From positions 22,245,019 through 22,309,018 of the forward strand of contig CM049306.1 in NCBI GenBank assembly GCA_026874595.1: a stretch of DNA of 64,000 bases. The letters are read 5' to 3'. This DNA is from Sipunculus nudus. Lineage: Eukaryota; Annelida; Sipuncula; Golfingiida; Sipunculidae. The position numbers were made by a program, and so were the translations under genes. Positions 22,990-37,700 of this stretch are shown here, piece by piece. A model generated the notes under the pieces. The model saw nothing but the letters and a program-made list of their open reading frames with translations, had not been told where the DNA came from and did not search any database. The first letter of the stretch is position 1. Each line of letters opens with the position of its first letter.

Positions 22990-24520
22990 TTCAATCTTCT
23001 CTGAAAGGCTAAAACAGAAATAGGTTCATTCTTCTATCGAGCATTATGGAATTAGAATCTTTCGATTTAAGAAAAAAGCAAAAATTAAGATGCCTCTAGT
23101 CTTGATTCTTATATACTCCGAATACTTTATCTTTGTTATTCAAATGTAAAGATGTCTGAATTATATTTGACCACCAGGCCTCGAAGTCAAGCCAGAATGG
23201 TTGTATATCTTTACAAACAATAAACTTGTGTAACAGTGTTTCTTCGTTCGTTTTCGAGTTCGTTTTTCAGTTCGGTGATTTACCTATTTCATCTTTTCAA
23301 CCACAGATTGTGTGCTACAATTCCGTCAGTATTTGAAATCCTGAATTTAAACACATTGTGCATGTATACATACACATAAATATACAAGACCAATCCCCTG
23401 GTGTTACCTGAAGTGTCGAGTTCCTATTTTTGTATCCCGGTCGCATGCTATTAGGAGTTTCATGTCAATCAATTTTAATTTAAGGCGTAATTGGCCTCTA
23501 CTTTGTAAGAAACATCCTGTCTTTACCTTACTTTGGAAGTTACGATTTGACCCCCTTCTTTGCTCAACTGAAAGGACTCCGCATTCATAACTATATCTCA
23601 TGGAATCTAAGAAAGTAGTTTTTTAAAATATTGATAACACTCAGCGTTGAACCCATTTTTTTTATTTCTTTTAGAGTTTTTAAACATTCTTCCTCTGCAA
23701 TATCAGCATTCAAAAAGGAATTATCTACATCGCATAACTGTGGAATCCTATCCTGTTGGAAAAAGCTATCGTCTCCATTCATCTCGATCGGGTTCTGCTG
23801 TCGTGTAAAGTTCTTTAAAAAAGTTAAATTCTTTTAATATCATCACCCGATATGGGACCATATTTTCCTTTAATCTATCTGTTTATCATTATAGTTCATG
23901 TGATCTAAGGAAAGAAAACATTTCATGCATTTTTCGCCTTCTTCATAATATTATGCACGTGATATAAGAATAGAACTTTTTTGCTATTTTTTTCGTAAAC
24001 TTTCTACTATTCTGTATTGAGGTATTCCAATAAATGTTTTTTTTTCAGTCACGTCAATCGTCCGAATAGATTTGGATATACTATTAATCTTTTCTTCAAT
24101 ATTTTTCTCTTTCTGTCGCAGATTACTTTCTTTCCTTTTCGAAAATTGAATAGCGAATCCCCTTATATCACATTTTATAGTGTCCCATAGCAGCGTTTTA
24201 TTCTGCATATTTGTGTTTGTTTTCTTTTATTTTCTTACTGACACTCGAACAAAAGTTTATATCATTTAAAAGAAGCATATTAAACTTCCAAGTAACCTGG
24301 AGACCGTTTTGATAACCCGATTAATTTTAAGTTTAATGTTATCAAGCTGTTATCTGTACATATGGCGGTTGGTATACGTGCTGATGAAATTGACCACCAT
24401 TCTCTGCCGTGCATTTCTTGCAAAAAAAATTTTCCTTTCGGTTCGCGTCCTATCCATTTAATTATTTTTAAGCTCTTTTTTGAGCCTCTCTTAGACAATT
24501 TAAATTCTGTATATGTAGTA
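22990..24520 (-). mobile_element. Broken L1/Tx1-like LINE ORF2, minus strand
   Basis: Minus-strand pieces occur in ORF2 order going down in coordinate. They are: an endonuclease end with TDNSLITLNLKL and SPGYLEV (24280-24498); a helical linker with LLWDTIKCDIRGFAIQFSKR (23984-24208); a pre-RT segment SFLNADIAEEECLKTLKEIKK (23591-23782); an RT entry LSVEQRRG followed in another frame by a KWRPIT-type motif (23404-23600); and a C-terminus EETLLHKFIVCKDIQPFWL (about 23200-23250) with DFEAWW. The RT core, including the catalytic DD box, is missing between about 23400 and 23350. Frameshifts and stops separate the pieces. The fit to L1/Tx1 rests on the wording of these motifs. Confidence 0.72.
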
Positions 24521-24524
24521 TATT

Positions 24525-24890
24525 ACCTTTGAAACCAAATGAAAATCTGCATCTGTAATGGCACACTTCCGTAAACTCCCTTGCTTTGACCACTACAATT
24601 TGAACATAACATAACAGAAACCAAAAACTTTTTCAATATGTCTTGAATTGCACACATTAGTGCAATAATATTATATAAAAACCGAAGACATAAAGGAACT
24701 GTGGCTTTCGAACGTTGAAGGCTGAACTGAGAAAACATTGTTTCTTTACCACAGATTGGATTGTTTTGTCTAATGTGCCATGAGCGCATTTGTGTGTGTG
24801 TGTGAATAAATTTACAAGGTCGCCCCAAGAGGATATCCAGGGAAATAAATCAGCACGCAAAATAACAGTAACTTGAATTTGTATTCATTG

Positions 24891-24933
<43 letters not shown>

Positions 24934-26072
24934 TGCACACTTGAAAGACGATTATTTGAAAAGGATTAAGTGGAGTAAAATAATATAATTAAATATATTT
25001 GCCTGACTCTTTCTTGTTGCAGGTCAGGTCGGGTCGGCTGCACCTGTATATGCATACTTATACATATTTTAATATTTATTGTTTTTTAGCTTTGTCAATA
25101 TGTCAAGTCAATGAAATATATAGGTAATGTTTATTATATATGTGTTTTACAGTGGAAAATATCAAATATTTTTATTGAGAAGAGCTCCGAGTCCGCATAG
25201 CATGCATGGCCCGCGCAGTTATTTGATTAGAGCATCTGGCCGTAACAGATGTAGCTTCATTCTAGTGTTGTGGTTGGTAATTGTCTCTCAGAGTCCCAGT
25301 CATTATATATCTAGGTGAGGTATAACACAAAAGCTTCTCCTGAGCGTCCCAGATTGTGATTATGCTATCCATGGCCCAACAGTCTCTTATATGAGGCCAT
25401 TCTTTTGGTGTTGTCTACCCTTTCAAGTCTTTTTCTTAGTAAGGTTTTCATTAAAGTTGTCGGCAAATTTTAACCTGTTCTTTGAACGATAGATTTTTTA
25501 GATTTTGTTCGGTAAGATAATAGTCTCACCAATATTGTTCTCGGCTTTCAATCATGTTGGAGCTTTCCAACACGATGACACCATTCTATTTCATCCTCCG
25601 AGATATTCACACTGACATATTAGAGATGACCCCCCTTAGGACACACTTCGCATCATTCTTAACAATTCAAGACTAAAAACCTTCATATCCGTGGAATAGA
25701 AACTGTCAAATATGATACTGTTTTCCCAGCTTCAGTAATATTGAAAAGATTTCAATCAAATTTGAGATCTCAAACAGATTTCAGTGTTTTTAAGAAGATG
25801 CTCATTACTTTTCTTTTTAAGAGAACTTATGGACTGTAATATATGCCATCGCATGTATTGTGTTGTCTATAGTCATTAATAAGTCTTACACGTACTGGTA
25901 AAGTTGAAATGCATATTAGCAATATTTTAGGAATGTTTTAGTTTCAAAGATATGATATGCAGTTGTATACGCGTGCTTAATATTTATAGGCACAGTTTAA
26001 ATAGGATTGCTATGTTTTACATGATTTTATTGTAGCTCTATGAGCAATTGAATGTTTTGGTATGACGCTATA
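24525..26072. other. Non-coding with a (TG)n run at 24903-24928
   Basis: No gene recognised. A (TG)n microsatellite lies at about 24903-24928. Sequence at 25550-25840 weakly recalls the 3' end of a LINE but I cannot support it. Confidence 0.45.
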
Positions 26073-26240
26073 TTAATTTATATTATTATTATTATAATTA
26101 TTATTATTATTATTATTATTAACATTATAATTTTTATGATTATTTTTATTATTATTATTATCAGTATTATTATTTTTATTATTTTTTTTTAATTTCATTA
26201 TAATTATTATTATTATCATTATCATTATTATTATTTAGTA
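26073..26240. repeat. (ATT)n microsatellite-like stretch
   Basis: About 170 bp is almost purely A/T with irregular ATT/TTA triplet units. Confidence 0.85.
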
Positions 26241-26244
26241 CGTA

Positions 26245-29200
26245 CTCGGGAGATGCTACAGCGACAGAGCTTATTATCTTTGTTTTCAATCTTATTAATG
26301 GCCCTGAGGACATGCTTTCCTTCATGGTGTCGTGGACTGTTCCACGGGCAAGGACATTATACACGGGTTACTCCACGACGACTTGCTAATGAGTCATTAC
26401 ATGAGATTCCGATTAATGTTTTAGGACCCCGTTTCCGTTATTTTAATGGAATCTGTGCAAATAGAAAGCTAGAATAATCGCGATAGCCAACAGAGAGTCC
26501 TGTTCCAGGGTTTCGAGGTTATGTGATGGTAACAGGCACGCATCTCACATTTTTATTTTGTTTTTGTTTTAACATGCATAAAAAAGCCTATGCATTCTTT
26601 GTAATATTGTTTCGATAGTGAAAATTATATGTATTAGTATGTTGAGATTTGTATCACTCTGATCATGTCTTATTTATATCTTAAAGTGTTTTAGAAAGAC
26701 GAGAGAGAGAGAGAGACAGACGGACAGACAGACTGAGAGACAGTGAGGAGTGGACATTTCTATTATATAGTAATTCTTACAAATAAAGGAAATAATCTTT
26801 GCTTGCAGTTCGCTTGTGCCATGTCTGGTAAGCTATCAATAAGTCTATGGCGACGCCCGAAATTCCAGCCGTACTGCTATTTATACTCCACAGCGGGCAA
26901 GGTGTTAAGAATTACTCATCGCACTTCGTCTTAATGCGAACCAAATGAATACAACTGGGCCGGATTTAGTCGGGCCTAGGGCCTGTTTCATTCACGCTGC
27001 GACACAGTAGATGTAATAAGATGGAAATAAAGATGTCTGCGCTTAAGTGACCCTGTCTTGAGCTTCCTTTTGTTGACACATGATTCTGCCATCCTTCTGG
27101 CGGGATTCTGTTAGTAACCTTATACAACACGGGTCCGCTGTCCCCCGGGACGCTGGCATTTCCAAAACGGCTTGATACCGTCAGGTATAATGGAGCCCGG
27201 ATTACAATGACAGGTGTTCGGAAGTACTGTTTATAAGCCACGCAGCAAGAAACAGAGGACAGATTCATAAACAAGAAATGTTGTTGAGAGAAATGTTTTT
27301 ACTGGCACCAGTCGTCCCGCTGCGCGGTTTAATTTGTCTTGCGGAATAACTAAACGATTTGTGTTTTGTCAATATGACGGTGTCAATTGCCCCTGCGAGG
27401 GAGCTATGACCGTTTTATGAGAGCCATCATATTTTGATTGATTCACAGCGCGTATCTTGGTTTCAATAATTTGACATTAGAGTTTCTTATTAGCGATGCA
27501 TAACATGCTGTATACGGAGTCTAATGGATTACCCAGAAATTAACTAAGACTTACGGGGGAAAAACTGCAACATATGTGACTAAAGCTTAGAATGCTAGCC
27601 TAGGGACACTCATTGAAAGTATGCTGTACATCAATCAGTACATTTTAATTTTACTACCGTTAAAGTCACATATTGTTATGTCATCACGTTCTGCTTTAAG
27701 TGAGTGTGTCTGACAAACGTTACATGTAGCGGCAAAAGAGATATCTACTCTGTTTTAAGAAAAGTTTAGCAGAGAATAAAAAGGTTAACCTAAAATCCAA
27801 TACTTACAGTGAAAATCTACAGGATGGGCATAAACCTTTTTTTGTAATTGTTACTTGCGGCTACGAAAGGAAATAATATCAGTCTTGGCGTTGTGAGTTA
27901 ACTGCAAATCATTGTAACCGGACTAAACGTGAATACCGCGCTAAAACAGGAGTGTAAATGCAGAGGGTACAGCAGGTTAAGTAATGACAAGTAAAATGCG
28001 CCCTAGCTGTTTTGGATAACTATTGTATTTCCAGGTAGAGATCATGCACACAGTAAATAAAACAAACATTTCTAGACATTAAGATCTGCTATTAACTTAT
28101 CTGGATGAGAATTTCTGCCAACATAGAATCTGCAAACACTCTGGCTCGGTTGAGTTGCGGGCAGTTTTACTTTTTTTTCTCGTCCTGGGCCGTGTGCCCA
28201 TATTTATACTCAGCTATAAGATATGATGTGACACGGATGTTCCGGAAAAATGATCACGTTGACCATGCAAGCTCTTTTTTTTCGCGGTCGGTGCGCTTCA
28301 CATTGGCGTGGATGTATAATTAAAGAGTCACGTTCCAAAAAAAAGTCATAAACGATTTATAGACGTCATCGTCATTATTATTTCTGAATTTTCCTCATAC
28401 AGTAATGCTTTGGAGAGTAGACTTGACAATAGTTTGATGTAATACATCTCCGTTTAAATTGACTACATAATACTGCCAGAACTGTGCTGTGAAGATTAAG
28501 ACACTGCTCTCTGTGACAAATCTTATACAAAGACGACCGTACCCCCTCCTAACCTTTCATAACAAAATGATGTCTTAACTTTTGAAAATATTATCTCTTC
28601 AACAAGAATTTAGGGCATAATATGTCTGTCACTTAAAAGATCTCTGATGGTCCACTTCTCAACCAGAGAAGCCAGGTGGCTTTGGTAACCTTATACCCAG
28701 TGATTGATATGGAGCAGATGATCAACCTGGGGTTAGAAGGTCTGACAGATATGTATTATTACTCTCACAAAAGGTCAGTATATAACCGTTGGATAAATCA
28801 ATATATATTTAAAAATAATTCCGACAATGTAGCTTAACAAAGGGCTTGGATTGTATTCGATAAAAAAAACAAGAACGGAAGACGTCCTAGTTCACTTGAG
28901 ATTCGGCCGCGGTTGGATAAGAAGAGGTTGATCTGCGAGTTAAATCGGGAGAAGACTTGTGATTAAGGACCACAAGGGGCAATATGTCGACTTTAAATAT
29001 GGGTTTTTATCTTGGGTCTGTTGTGCTCTGTCTATTTTGCCTCTTACTATCTGTGATTAGCAGTTCTTTTTCTGGTTATATGAAGCTATAAAATAACTGA
29101 AATCAGTGCCAAAAGAGATTTAGAAGTTTTCTTTAAGGAAAAGAACAGTATTTTTTTTCAACCCGCACCCTGACCTTAAACGGCCAATTATTTTCTTTGA

Positions 29201-32085
29201 ATAAAGACCTGTACATTACAAGGAAAGATGTGCAACAAACGTGTTTTTGTCTGTCCTTTTTAGTCTGTAGAGAGGTCAGTATGTGTTAAAGCTGCCTTGT
29301 TTAAAATCAGAAAAGGGAAAGGCGCCGGTGAAATATTACCTTGTCTTGGTATTTAGTGAGCATGTGTAACTTCCAGTCACTCTCTTTTTCAGTCATTGAA
29401 AAAATCAATGGCAAAAAAACTTGTCAGCCTAAATTTCTACCTAATTTCCTCTCAGGGCATAGGAGTGGCTTACTGTATGACCATCAGGTGTTTAACGTAA
29501 TAATTCCCTGGAATATGAGCTTAACTGGCACCGCCCCTTTAAATTAGCCGTGTCTCTTTTCTTTAAGACAAGACTGAAAGCTCGCTCCATCTGTCACTCC
29601 ATACTCTACACACCATATGGGACAACCGATGAAAACATTTTTTTTAAGAAACGGTCAAAATTGGGGTCCCCAAGGATGTCACGTTTCCTTCATGTTTATA
29701 AAAATCACTCGGCGATAAATCCTACCTGTTTATGACATTTGTTTTCTATTATACTGAGTCTGTTCTTCCCTTAACTTCTTCTATATTTGTAAAGCTTGTT
29801 CTTATTATATTTTTGTAAAAAAAAATATGCATATATGTCATAATCTTGCTAATTACAGTTAAATAATTGTTGTTTGTTAATTTTTTTGTACAAATTACAA
29901 ATTTATATATATATAAATATATATAAATATATCAATACAGATTTTATTACCTCAGTGAACATGAGAACAAAAAGAACAAGAACACTTTTGTAAATTAACA
30001 TGCAACATATACATTCCTGATGATCAAACGGACACTGGGAAAAAAGTAAAGACAAATTTAAGTAATATTTTGCATGAACGGTTCCGAAGCTGAATTTCTA
30101 CCGGTGACTTTTTCTATGGAAACCATTGAACTCTCCCTCCTAATCGGCTGTACATATTAACAACGTGTATTGCATTTATTAACAATTATGCCTTGGCCTT
30201 TGCAGAATTAAACACTTAACAACATATTTTACAATACATGTAAATTATAATCCAGGCGATTATGATAGTGCTCTGATAACCCAAGTATAAATGAACCCTA
30301 TTGCATGGTGCTCAGAATCTATATTATAATTTGTAGGTGGTTGGAAGCAAACGTTGCCACGTAACTTCTCTGTAGCATCACCACCGGAATGCTCGTTTTT
30401 TAACCTTGAATGGTTAAGGGGATCATTTTGCCCATTCCAAATCCAAAGAGTTATCGCATCACAATCTACGCCACTTTATCCAGTGGTTCAAATTGCAGCG
30501 CCAACTAACGTATTGTGAATGGGACAAAACTGGTGATTTGGGGCAAAATAGGAATAATCTGATAATGTTAGTCAATAGGGGAATCATAAAATTCTATTTT
30601 CTTTCATTTTCGGCCTCTAATACTCCTCTTGAAGATAAATGTCATGGACACACTGTTTGTGAACACTCTTTGAAATATGAAATCTAGGGGGGGGGGGGGG
30701 GGCTAATCCTATAACAGTGTGCTAAAGCGTATAGTCGATTTGTGCAGATATGAGTTGAAGTTGAATAACGATAGGAACCTATCAAGATTTGTTGCGATTC
30801 TGCGAAGATCGACTATGCCACTAAATATACAATCTATCACAATCTATAGAACTTAACATGGAAAAAGGTAGGGGCGTGGCCAAGGAGGCCAACAGCCGCG
30901 TGTTCTATAAAATATGTTCAACTAATCTTTAGGGGACTCCTTTTTTAATTATAACGTCGGGCATAACTCTTTCAGCAAATAACCTGCACACGATATTATT
31001 TGAAAATCAATCATCCATTTTCAGAATAACAGGACATCAAACTTCAATTAGATAATTTCGTATTCAGCACAAATTATGGGTAAATTAGAAATTGTTTTCT
31101 GGGTTCCGGATCCATGGGGTTCGTGCATTACACACTGCCGGATGTCGCTGGTCAAAGATTGTAATTACTGTCCGTGATCTAATTGTCTGTATTTATTTTG
31201 AATTTTGATTTAGTGATGGGTGGGTAAAAGAGCCCAGAAGAAGGGATATTAAGAAAGACGACAAAACGACTGCTAGAAAAAAAAATATTCTGAAGACAAA
31301 CGTTGGATCTCTCCAGTTTTTGCGGAAGAGTTTTGATTACATTCATTCAACGAATCCATTAATGCTGATAAGAAAAAAAAAGGTTTATGAGCGTCGTGTT
31401 GCCGTCATTAGACCTATAGATCAAGAAGGTTTAATAGAGCTTCATGTTAGGATACAGACCTGAAAATGTTAAGGAGATCAGCGAAAGTATATTATATTAG
31501 GAGGCTAGCCCTACCCCTACATAATTCATTTGTCTCGACGTCACTACTCTTGATGAACATCAATGCTACGTCATTTTTATAATTAATTTGTATCCTTTCG
31601 CTGAATTTTAATTATTTAAACGTGCCGTACAATGCTGTTATAATAAGTATGGCAACATGTTTACAAACTTAGTACTACATAATGTGGACGAAAGTCAATA
31701 AAATTACAACTGAGTTTACCAGAATTTCTTGATAACTTGTACTTACGTTATCAGTTTGATCCAATTTGATACCTGAATCCGCCCCTGTCCTATAAAGTAC
31801 AATTGACTCAATACTATAAAGTATTATTATTTGAGAAATGGGATTTGCACATTCATGTATTGGTAAAAAGACAGATCTTTAAGAGGGAAGGCCTTACATG
31901 CAGTTTATTAAAAGGAATTAATTTGAGATATTTAGAACTTGGTTCTAAATTAGGGTGAAACCCGTAACAAATTTTTGGAAAATTTACAGGGAAGCCCGAA
32001 CGTTGCATTGAACGCTTATACTTGCCAAGTAAACGCGAAACGTGCAGGGAATTTTTGTGAAGGAGACTTCAGCAGGTTTTGTTAT
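26245..32085. other. Non-coding block, nothing recognised
   Basis: About 5.8 kb without a recognisable gene or repeated element. Short low-complexity runs occur, including a GA/GACA stretch at 26700-26745 and a 16-bp G run at 30687-30702. Open frames are all under about 100 codons and without domains. Composition is less AT-extreme than elsewhere, so short exons or regulatory sequence cannot be excluded from this reading. Confidence 0.4.
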
Positions 32086-32087
32086 GC

Positions 32088-32250
32088 TAATGATCCAGGA
32101 TTAAGGAAAAGGAGGTTTAATGAAAAAAACCTAAAAAAAGGCCGAAGATCCGGAAAAAAGGGGGGGCAGGCCGCAAATTTGGTCTGAGACCTTTAAAAAG
32201 GTTGTTGCAGCTTAAAAGGGGGAGGGATCCGGACCGGATCCGCTTCTGAG
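32088..32250 (+). repeat. Dispersed GC/G-rich repeat, copy 1
   Basis: It shares TGATCCAGGATTAAGGAAA-type start, GGAGGTTTAATG, CCGGA(A/G), GGGGGGGCAGGC, CAAATTTGGTCTGA, GCC(T)-AAAAAGGT and GGCTG/GCAGCTTAAAA blocks with 33332-33510 in the same order. A related start occurs at 56765. It is non-coding. Confidence 0.55.
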
Positions 32251-33331
32251 ATTTGACACCAGACAAAGAGGAAGCTTGCACTTAAAATGCATCATGCGTA
32301 TAGTGCAAATGGCAGTTGGACAAATACGACTGACATTCTTTTTCTTTCTATATTATATTTCTACATAAAAAATCAAATATTTCGTAGAATTACCTAGCGT
32401 AACATTTCATCGTCAATTTATTTCTATGAGGCACACAGACACGTCTTCCTTATCTATACACACTGTCTCCTTTAAAACGCAAACTGAAGCTAGCCCATCA
32501 AATAGTGTGTGGCGACTGTCTCATTTTGAATTGCCCTCCAGTGGGCTCTCTTTTTTTTACACAGGAATACCGTACTATCGGCATGTTTCATAACGTTGCA
32601 CCCAGAATCGCTGTGTCTGCGGCAAGTTTTATAATTTGCATCATCATCGGTTTGTATGACAAGTTTTCACCCAAATCCGGAATAAATGTGTTTAATGCAT
32701 GCCTTATTAATGGATCACAGTCATTGATTATGTATGTAATATAAAGAACCGTTGACAAAACCTGATTTTGCGGGATGTCACGATTTGTAAGTATATCTAA
32801 CAAGGGCTCGTGGCTTGTTGCTTATTGTAAGGACAGCGTCCGTTGCCCATTAATCTGAGGTTTCTGCGCCATATCGTATCCAAATAAAATATAATGAATT
32901 TTCATGGCATTCCCTATGAATATTTATTAATAGAATTTTTTTTAATAGAGAATAGGTAGATTCTCGACAAAATGCTGAAATCATGGCGTATTATATGAAC
33001 TTTTATATGTTATTATTCTGAGATTATAAAGCAGGTGCACTGAATTAAAATGTGATTCAGAATAACAACGAAAGAAAAGGAATAATCAATGAAAAACTGA
33101 TTTCGCATTTTTCTATTCTCTGTTTAGTTGTTGTTCGTGTAATGAATGAGATCAAATGTTATCCTGATCTAGGTTTTACAATAATTCGTTAAGAACAACT
33201 CACGTTAAAGATCTTGAAAGAAGCCAAGTAAGTGCGAACGGTCTGAAATAACTCATCTCCTGTAAACCATCTGACTTCTGTCGTCTTTCACAAATCAGGT
33301 AGTTTACAAAAATCTTTTAGATAATAAGTAC

Positions 33332-33510
33332 AGTGGCTGATCTAGGATTTAGGAAAGTGGTTGGAGTATTGAAACACAGGAGGATTAATGTCAAACCTTA
33401 AAAAAAGTCCCCTTTTCCGGAGGGGGGGTCCAGGCTGCAAAAATTGGTCTGAAAGCCTAAAAAAGCTGCGGCGGCTGTAAAAAACGGGGGGGGGGGGGGT
33501 GTCTAAACTA
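33332..33510 (+). repeat. Dispersed GC/G-rich repeat, copy 2, with poly-G end
   Basis: Same block order as 32088-32250, beginning TGGCTGATCTAGGATTTAGG and ending in a 14-bp G run (33486-33499). Confidence 0.55.
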
Positions 33511-34605
33511 TTTCTAAAAATAAGTCTGCATTATTTTTAGGCCCACAACCCTTCTTAACGAGTATTTTACGCAGCACTTGCTATACACAGTTTTAGATGA
33601 ATACTGGCGCATTGTATGATTACTATAATAAAGTCATGTTATTCTTTCAAGAAGGAGGAATGAGAACATTTATACTTTGTCAGTGTACCCGTTTCTCAGC
33701 AAGTAATAAACACTCCGTCTTACTCAAACACTCAAAGCTTTAGAGATGATCTGTAGGAATGATCAGCGGAATGGCTACGACACCTTTACGTTCCTCACGC
33801 AGCAGTTATTCACTACAGTCGTCCCAGACATCACTTCGTGTTTAATATAATACGGCTGCTTTGTATGGCAAGGTTTTCTGGGTTCGATGTATGAGCACAG
33901 AGTAAAGAATTGATATCAGATCCAGTGGGAGCATGGTATCGCATTGGGCATCCGGCCGAAATTTAAACATGCGACACCCGCTCATGTTGGTCTGCTAACA
34001 CCGGTTCTGGCACAGGGCCAGGAATCAGACCAACGAAAGCATGAGTGTATAACGGCTGTAGTTTGTATAAACTGCCGTTTGTCTTATAGTTTCCTTTTGA
34101 AACTAATGTATGTTTTCTATTTTGTTTGTGCAGGTGTAGTACTCGCATGTGCTAGTTTTGGTAGATCACGGGTTTTAGTTAGAGGAACTGTCTACGTGGA
34201 ATTATTCGTATATACGATTTCCTCGTAAATCTTATGAACTAACTGACAATTTGGAGGTCTGTTCAGTCAAAAATGATTGCAGGGCTTCTTGGACTTCCTT
34301 TGACTTTATTATTTCATGTTTTGAAATTGAAGTCTTTCAGTCGGTTGTATTTAAATTTCATCATGTCAATACTGTTCATTCGAGAGCCTCAAACACATTT
34401 ATAAGCAAACTTGATAATGTCAACTGATAAAGTCTCCGATCTTTTAAGGTATTAAAGTTTCACATTACATGTAATGTGTTCATAGTTTAAAATCATACCA
34501 GTTCATATCACCAATACAACATGAAAAGCTGGGGTTTCTTTTCTTCTGGCGAAGCAATGTCTTCAAGATGTATTAAGCTTTTGGTAGAGCTGATCTGCAA
34601 GGCCG
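33511..34605. other. Non-coding, nothing recognised
   Basis: No gene or repeat recognised; a 94-codon plus-strand frame at 33944-34228 has no domain. Confidence 0.45.
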
Positions 34606-34607
34606 CC

Positions 34608-34700
34608 GGGGGGGGGGGGGGGGGGGGGGTTGGCTCAGCAGTTAGGCACAGGTAAAGAGTGTACCCCCCCCCCCCCACACACACACACATATATATATAC
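34608..34700. repeat. Low-complexity cluster: G22, C13, (AC)n, (AT)n
   Basis: A 22-bp G run at 34608-34629 is followed by a C run at about 34664-34676, then (AC)n and (AT)n and a further short C run. Opposite strands can pair, and the G run can form a quadruplex. Confidence 0.9.
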
Positions 34701-34704
34701 ACCT

Positions 34705-37700
34705 CCCCCCGCCTATATTGACGCCCCTGTACTTAACTCATCCAGAAATCGGACTGTGCCAGATGCAAAATCTGGTTCTACCTGTGAGTACTAAACGTGT
34801 ATTATTCTGTTTCAACAGATTTTGTCGGTCGGGAAGGAGCGGACCCTGTAAGTAGCCCCTGATTTGTGAAATGACTCTTGGGGCTGACATATGGGACCTC
34901 CAGGTTAACAGTATTGTATTTGTTATATAGATATATATATATATATAATATATATGTGTGTGTGTGTGTGAGGTAAAAATCTTCCAAGAACACATTCTTG
35001 TTTCCTTATTATCGTTATAAACACTGTATATTTAAGTCGGTCAGGATATATTGAAGCCAGCAAAGCATGAGATCCAATACAAGATCGGGTCTGATGTTTA
35101 ATAGAATTCCTGCCTGACTTCTTGAGGTTTTCGATTTTTTTCCCCCTGATCAACTTGTCTGTCTGTATACGAACCCCTGTCTTCAAATCAACATTACCTG
35201 TCTAGACTATAAACGTTACAAACATTGCACAAAGAGCGCCGGGACGGGGCAATATATTGGGTGTCATTCAGCTGCTTCAAATTTTCCACTTTTTTTTTAT
35301 TTTGCTGTCACGGTTCAACTGATTTACATATTCTACCTTATAACTACCGTCAAACAAATGACTGGCACACGGGACAGAGGATTGGAATTGGTATGAATTC
35401 AAAGATATATGAAAAAGGCGATCCTATTTCATAACAGTTCTCTTTCCACGGACAACCAGGTAAACACTCTAAAATCCCCATGGCAAATGTTTTCTATTTT
35501 ATCATGTGGAATCATTAGATTTTTATATAAAGTTATTAAAAAAATCACAAATTAATCATGTAGTCTGCGTGATAAGAATACAAATATCAACAACACTCCA
35601 GACTCTTTTATTACACGCTGAACTTAACAATGTCGTGTGAACACCGCTCAAGAGCCATAGAAATATATTCTCATGATGCAATGCGGTTACCGTAAAGTAC
35701 ACTTAAACATTACCTTTTACAAGCCTTAGTCAAATGATGACATCTCGACTATACCACAATTCACCAACATTATTTGAACGAAGAACCTCTTCTGTAAACT
35801 TATTTGGAAAATACTAGGTTGTTTGTTCCTCTTTTGGATGAAAAGCCGTTATTTCGTATTGTTTTAAAGACATGGCCGTGGTCTATTTAATTGGCACTGT
35901 CTATTGAATGATTATGAAGGTAAAACACGACAGAAATATGAGTTGTTTAAGCCTTCAATATATTTTTCATCATGCTTTTATTTAACCGAACAGAACAAAC
36001 TTGTATATAGAAAAGGCTTCGGACCCAGAGTTGCAACACGACTTTTTTTTTTTTTTTTTTTGTTTTAAGCGTAGGCGATCACTAGGCGACCCTTAGAGGC
36101 TAAATAATATTTTTAGCTTTTACCATTCCTAATCTTTGAGTACGTTGCAGATTAGGATTCATGGCAACGTTGATACAGCTCCTAGATACAGTGTTTGTTG
36201 AGTAAAAGAGTGAAAGCCAGCTGGTCATTTTTCTTCATTTCACGCCTGTCACTGACGCCATCAGTGGTTGTCTGGCCATCAAACAACAGACGCATCCGCA
36301 CCCTATTCACAGGGTATGATTTCTGACAGCGACAAGCTAACCTTGTGCACGCAACAGGTGACTTGAGACGATGTGACACTGCCCAATCTTTCTAATGGTC
36401 CCGGATGCTTGCCGGAAGCGAACAGGATCACGGTGCCATCCACATATAAATCTCCAGATTTTTTTCGTAGTCAGAACAGACAAGAGGTATCAATTTATTT
36501 ATGAAATCAACCATAAACATTAAGAGTTTTGTAAAGTTTTCTATATTCCATATACTGTTAATCCTATGTGTCATCTGTACTATACTCTCAATCTTTTTTT
36601 GTATTAATGTAGAACCTATAAATATACAGCTGTCATTATATCTTGTCCTATTAAATATTGGAGCTTTTTAGTCGCTATTCTGTTGCAAACATTGAATCAA
36701 ATTATGAATTTTCAAAGACAACATTTCCATATGAAAGTTCGTGATTCAATTTGTAACTGATATTTATATGAATTAAAATATATTCCACTAAATTATCTCC
36801 CCTGTCCGTTATGACATTGTTTTCCTTTGGTAATATTTGCACAACAATCTATAACCACACCTGCAGCGTGTACCTAGGGCACCCACTGTAACCGTGCAGC
36901 GTAATCTGCATTAGGACTGCTGTGTTTTCGTATCATGATTAAAATTGCATGCTACCTACTGGTTGGCCAACTTTAAATTTTCTGCTATTTATCTGCACGG
37001 CATATAGATCTTCCGGAAACACCCACATACAGACAACCGAGTAAAAAATCGTGTTTCTTTGCTTCGCTCAGATTTCGAACAACCAGACACTTTTTACATT
37101 TTGTTTCTGGAGACTGAGAGTTAAATGAATAGCAGGGTAGCGATCACTTTGAAATAAATCTTCTTTTTTTAACACAGACAACCTCGCTGGAACAGTGAAA
37201 ACATTATTAGAAACCCATCCTCTGACAAAAATATAAAATGAATCTAACACAAAAACATACTGATGGCGTGTTGTATTGATAACAAGCTGACTAAAGACTA
37301 CCGTTATTCATTATTTATGATGTTTCCTAGCAACAGCTTGTTACCCGGTGGGCCGGCGACCTACAGCGGCCATGATTGGCTTGACCGGAAGACAGGGATA
37401 AATCCACAAAACGACCGGGACAGTTTGTAGGAGAGGCAAAAAGGTCGAAGAACTAACCTTGAATTTTCATGAAGAAAGAGAGAAGAAATACAAACATCCT
37501 TGCAATTAGTGCAAAGAATCAAGGTGTCGGTCTGTGTAGGCGAGCGGTATGGCTTCCGAAGAAGATCGCAAGTGAATCCCTGGCACTGATCATGGAAGAA
37601 AGAAAAAAAATCCTCTCTTTTTTTAAAAAAGATTCAACGGCTCTCGGTGGTAAAGTCTCAAGAATGTGTTTAAAGGTGAATCGATGTACTTAAGATTAAT

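Noticed and set aside
25550-26072. LINE 3' end before the (ATT)n stretch
   Set aside because: Only weak FKKMLITFLFKR-like wording with many stops; no RT block or target duplication.
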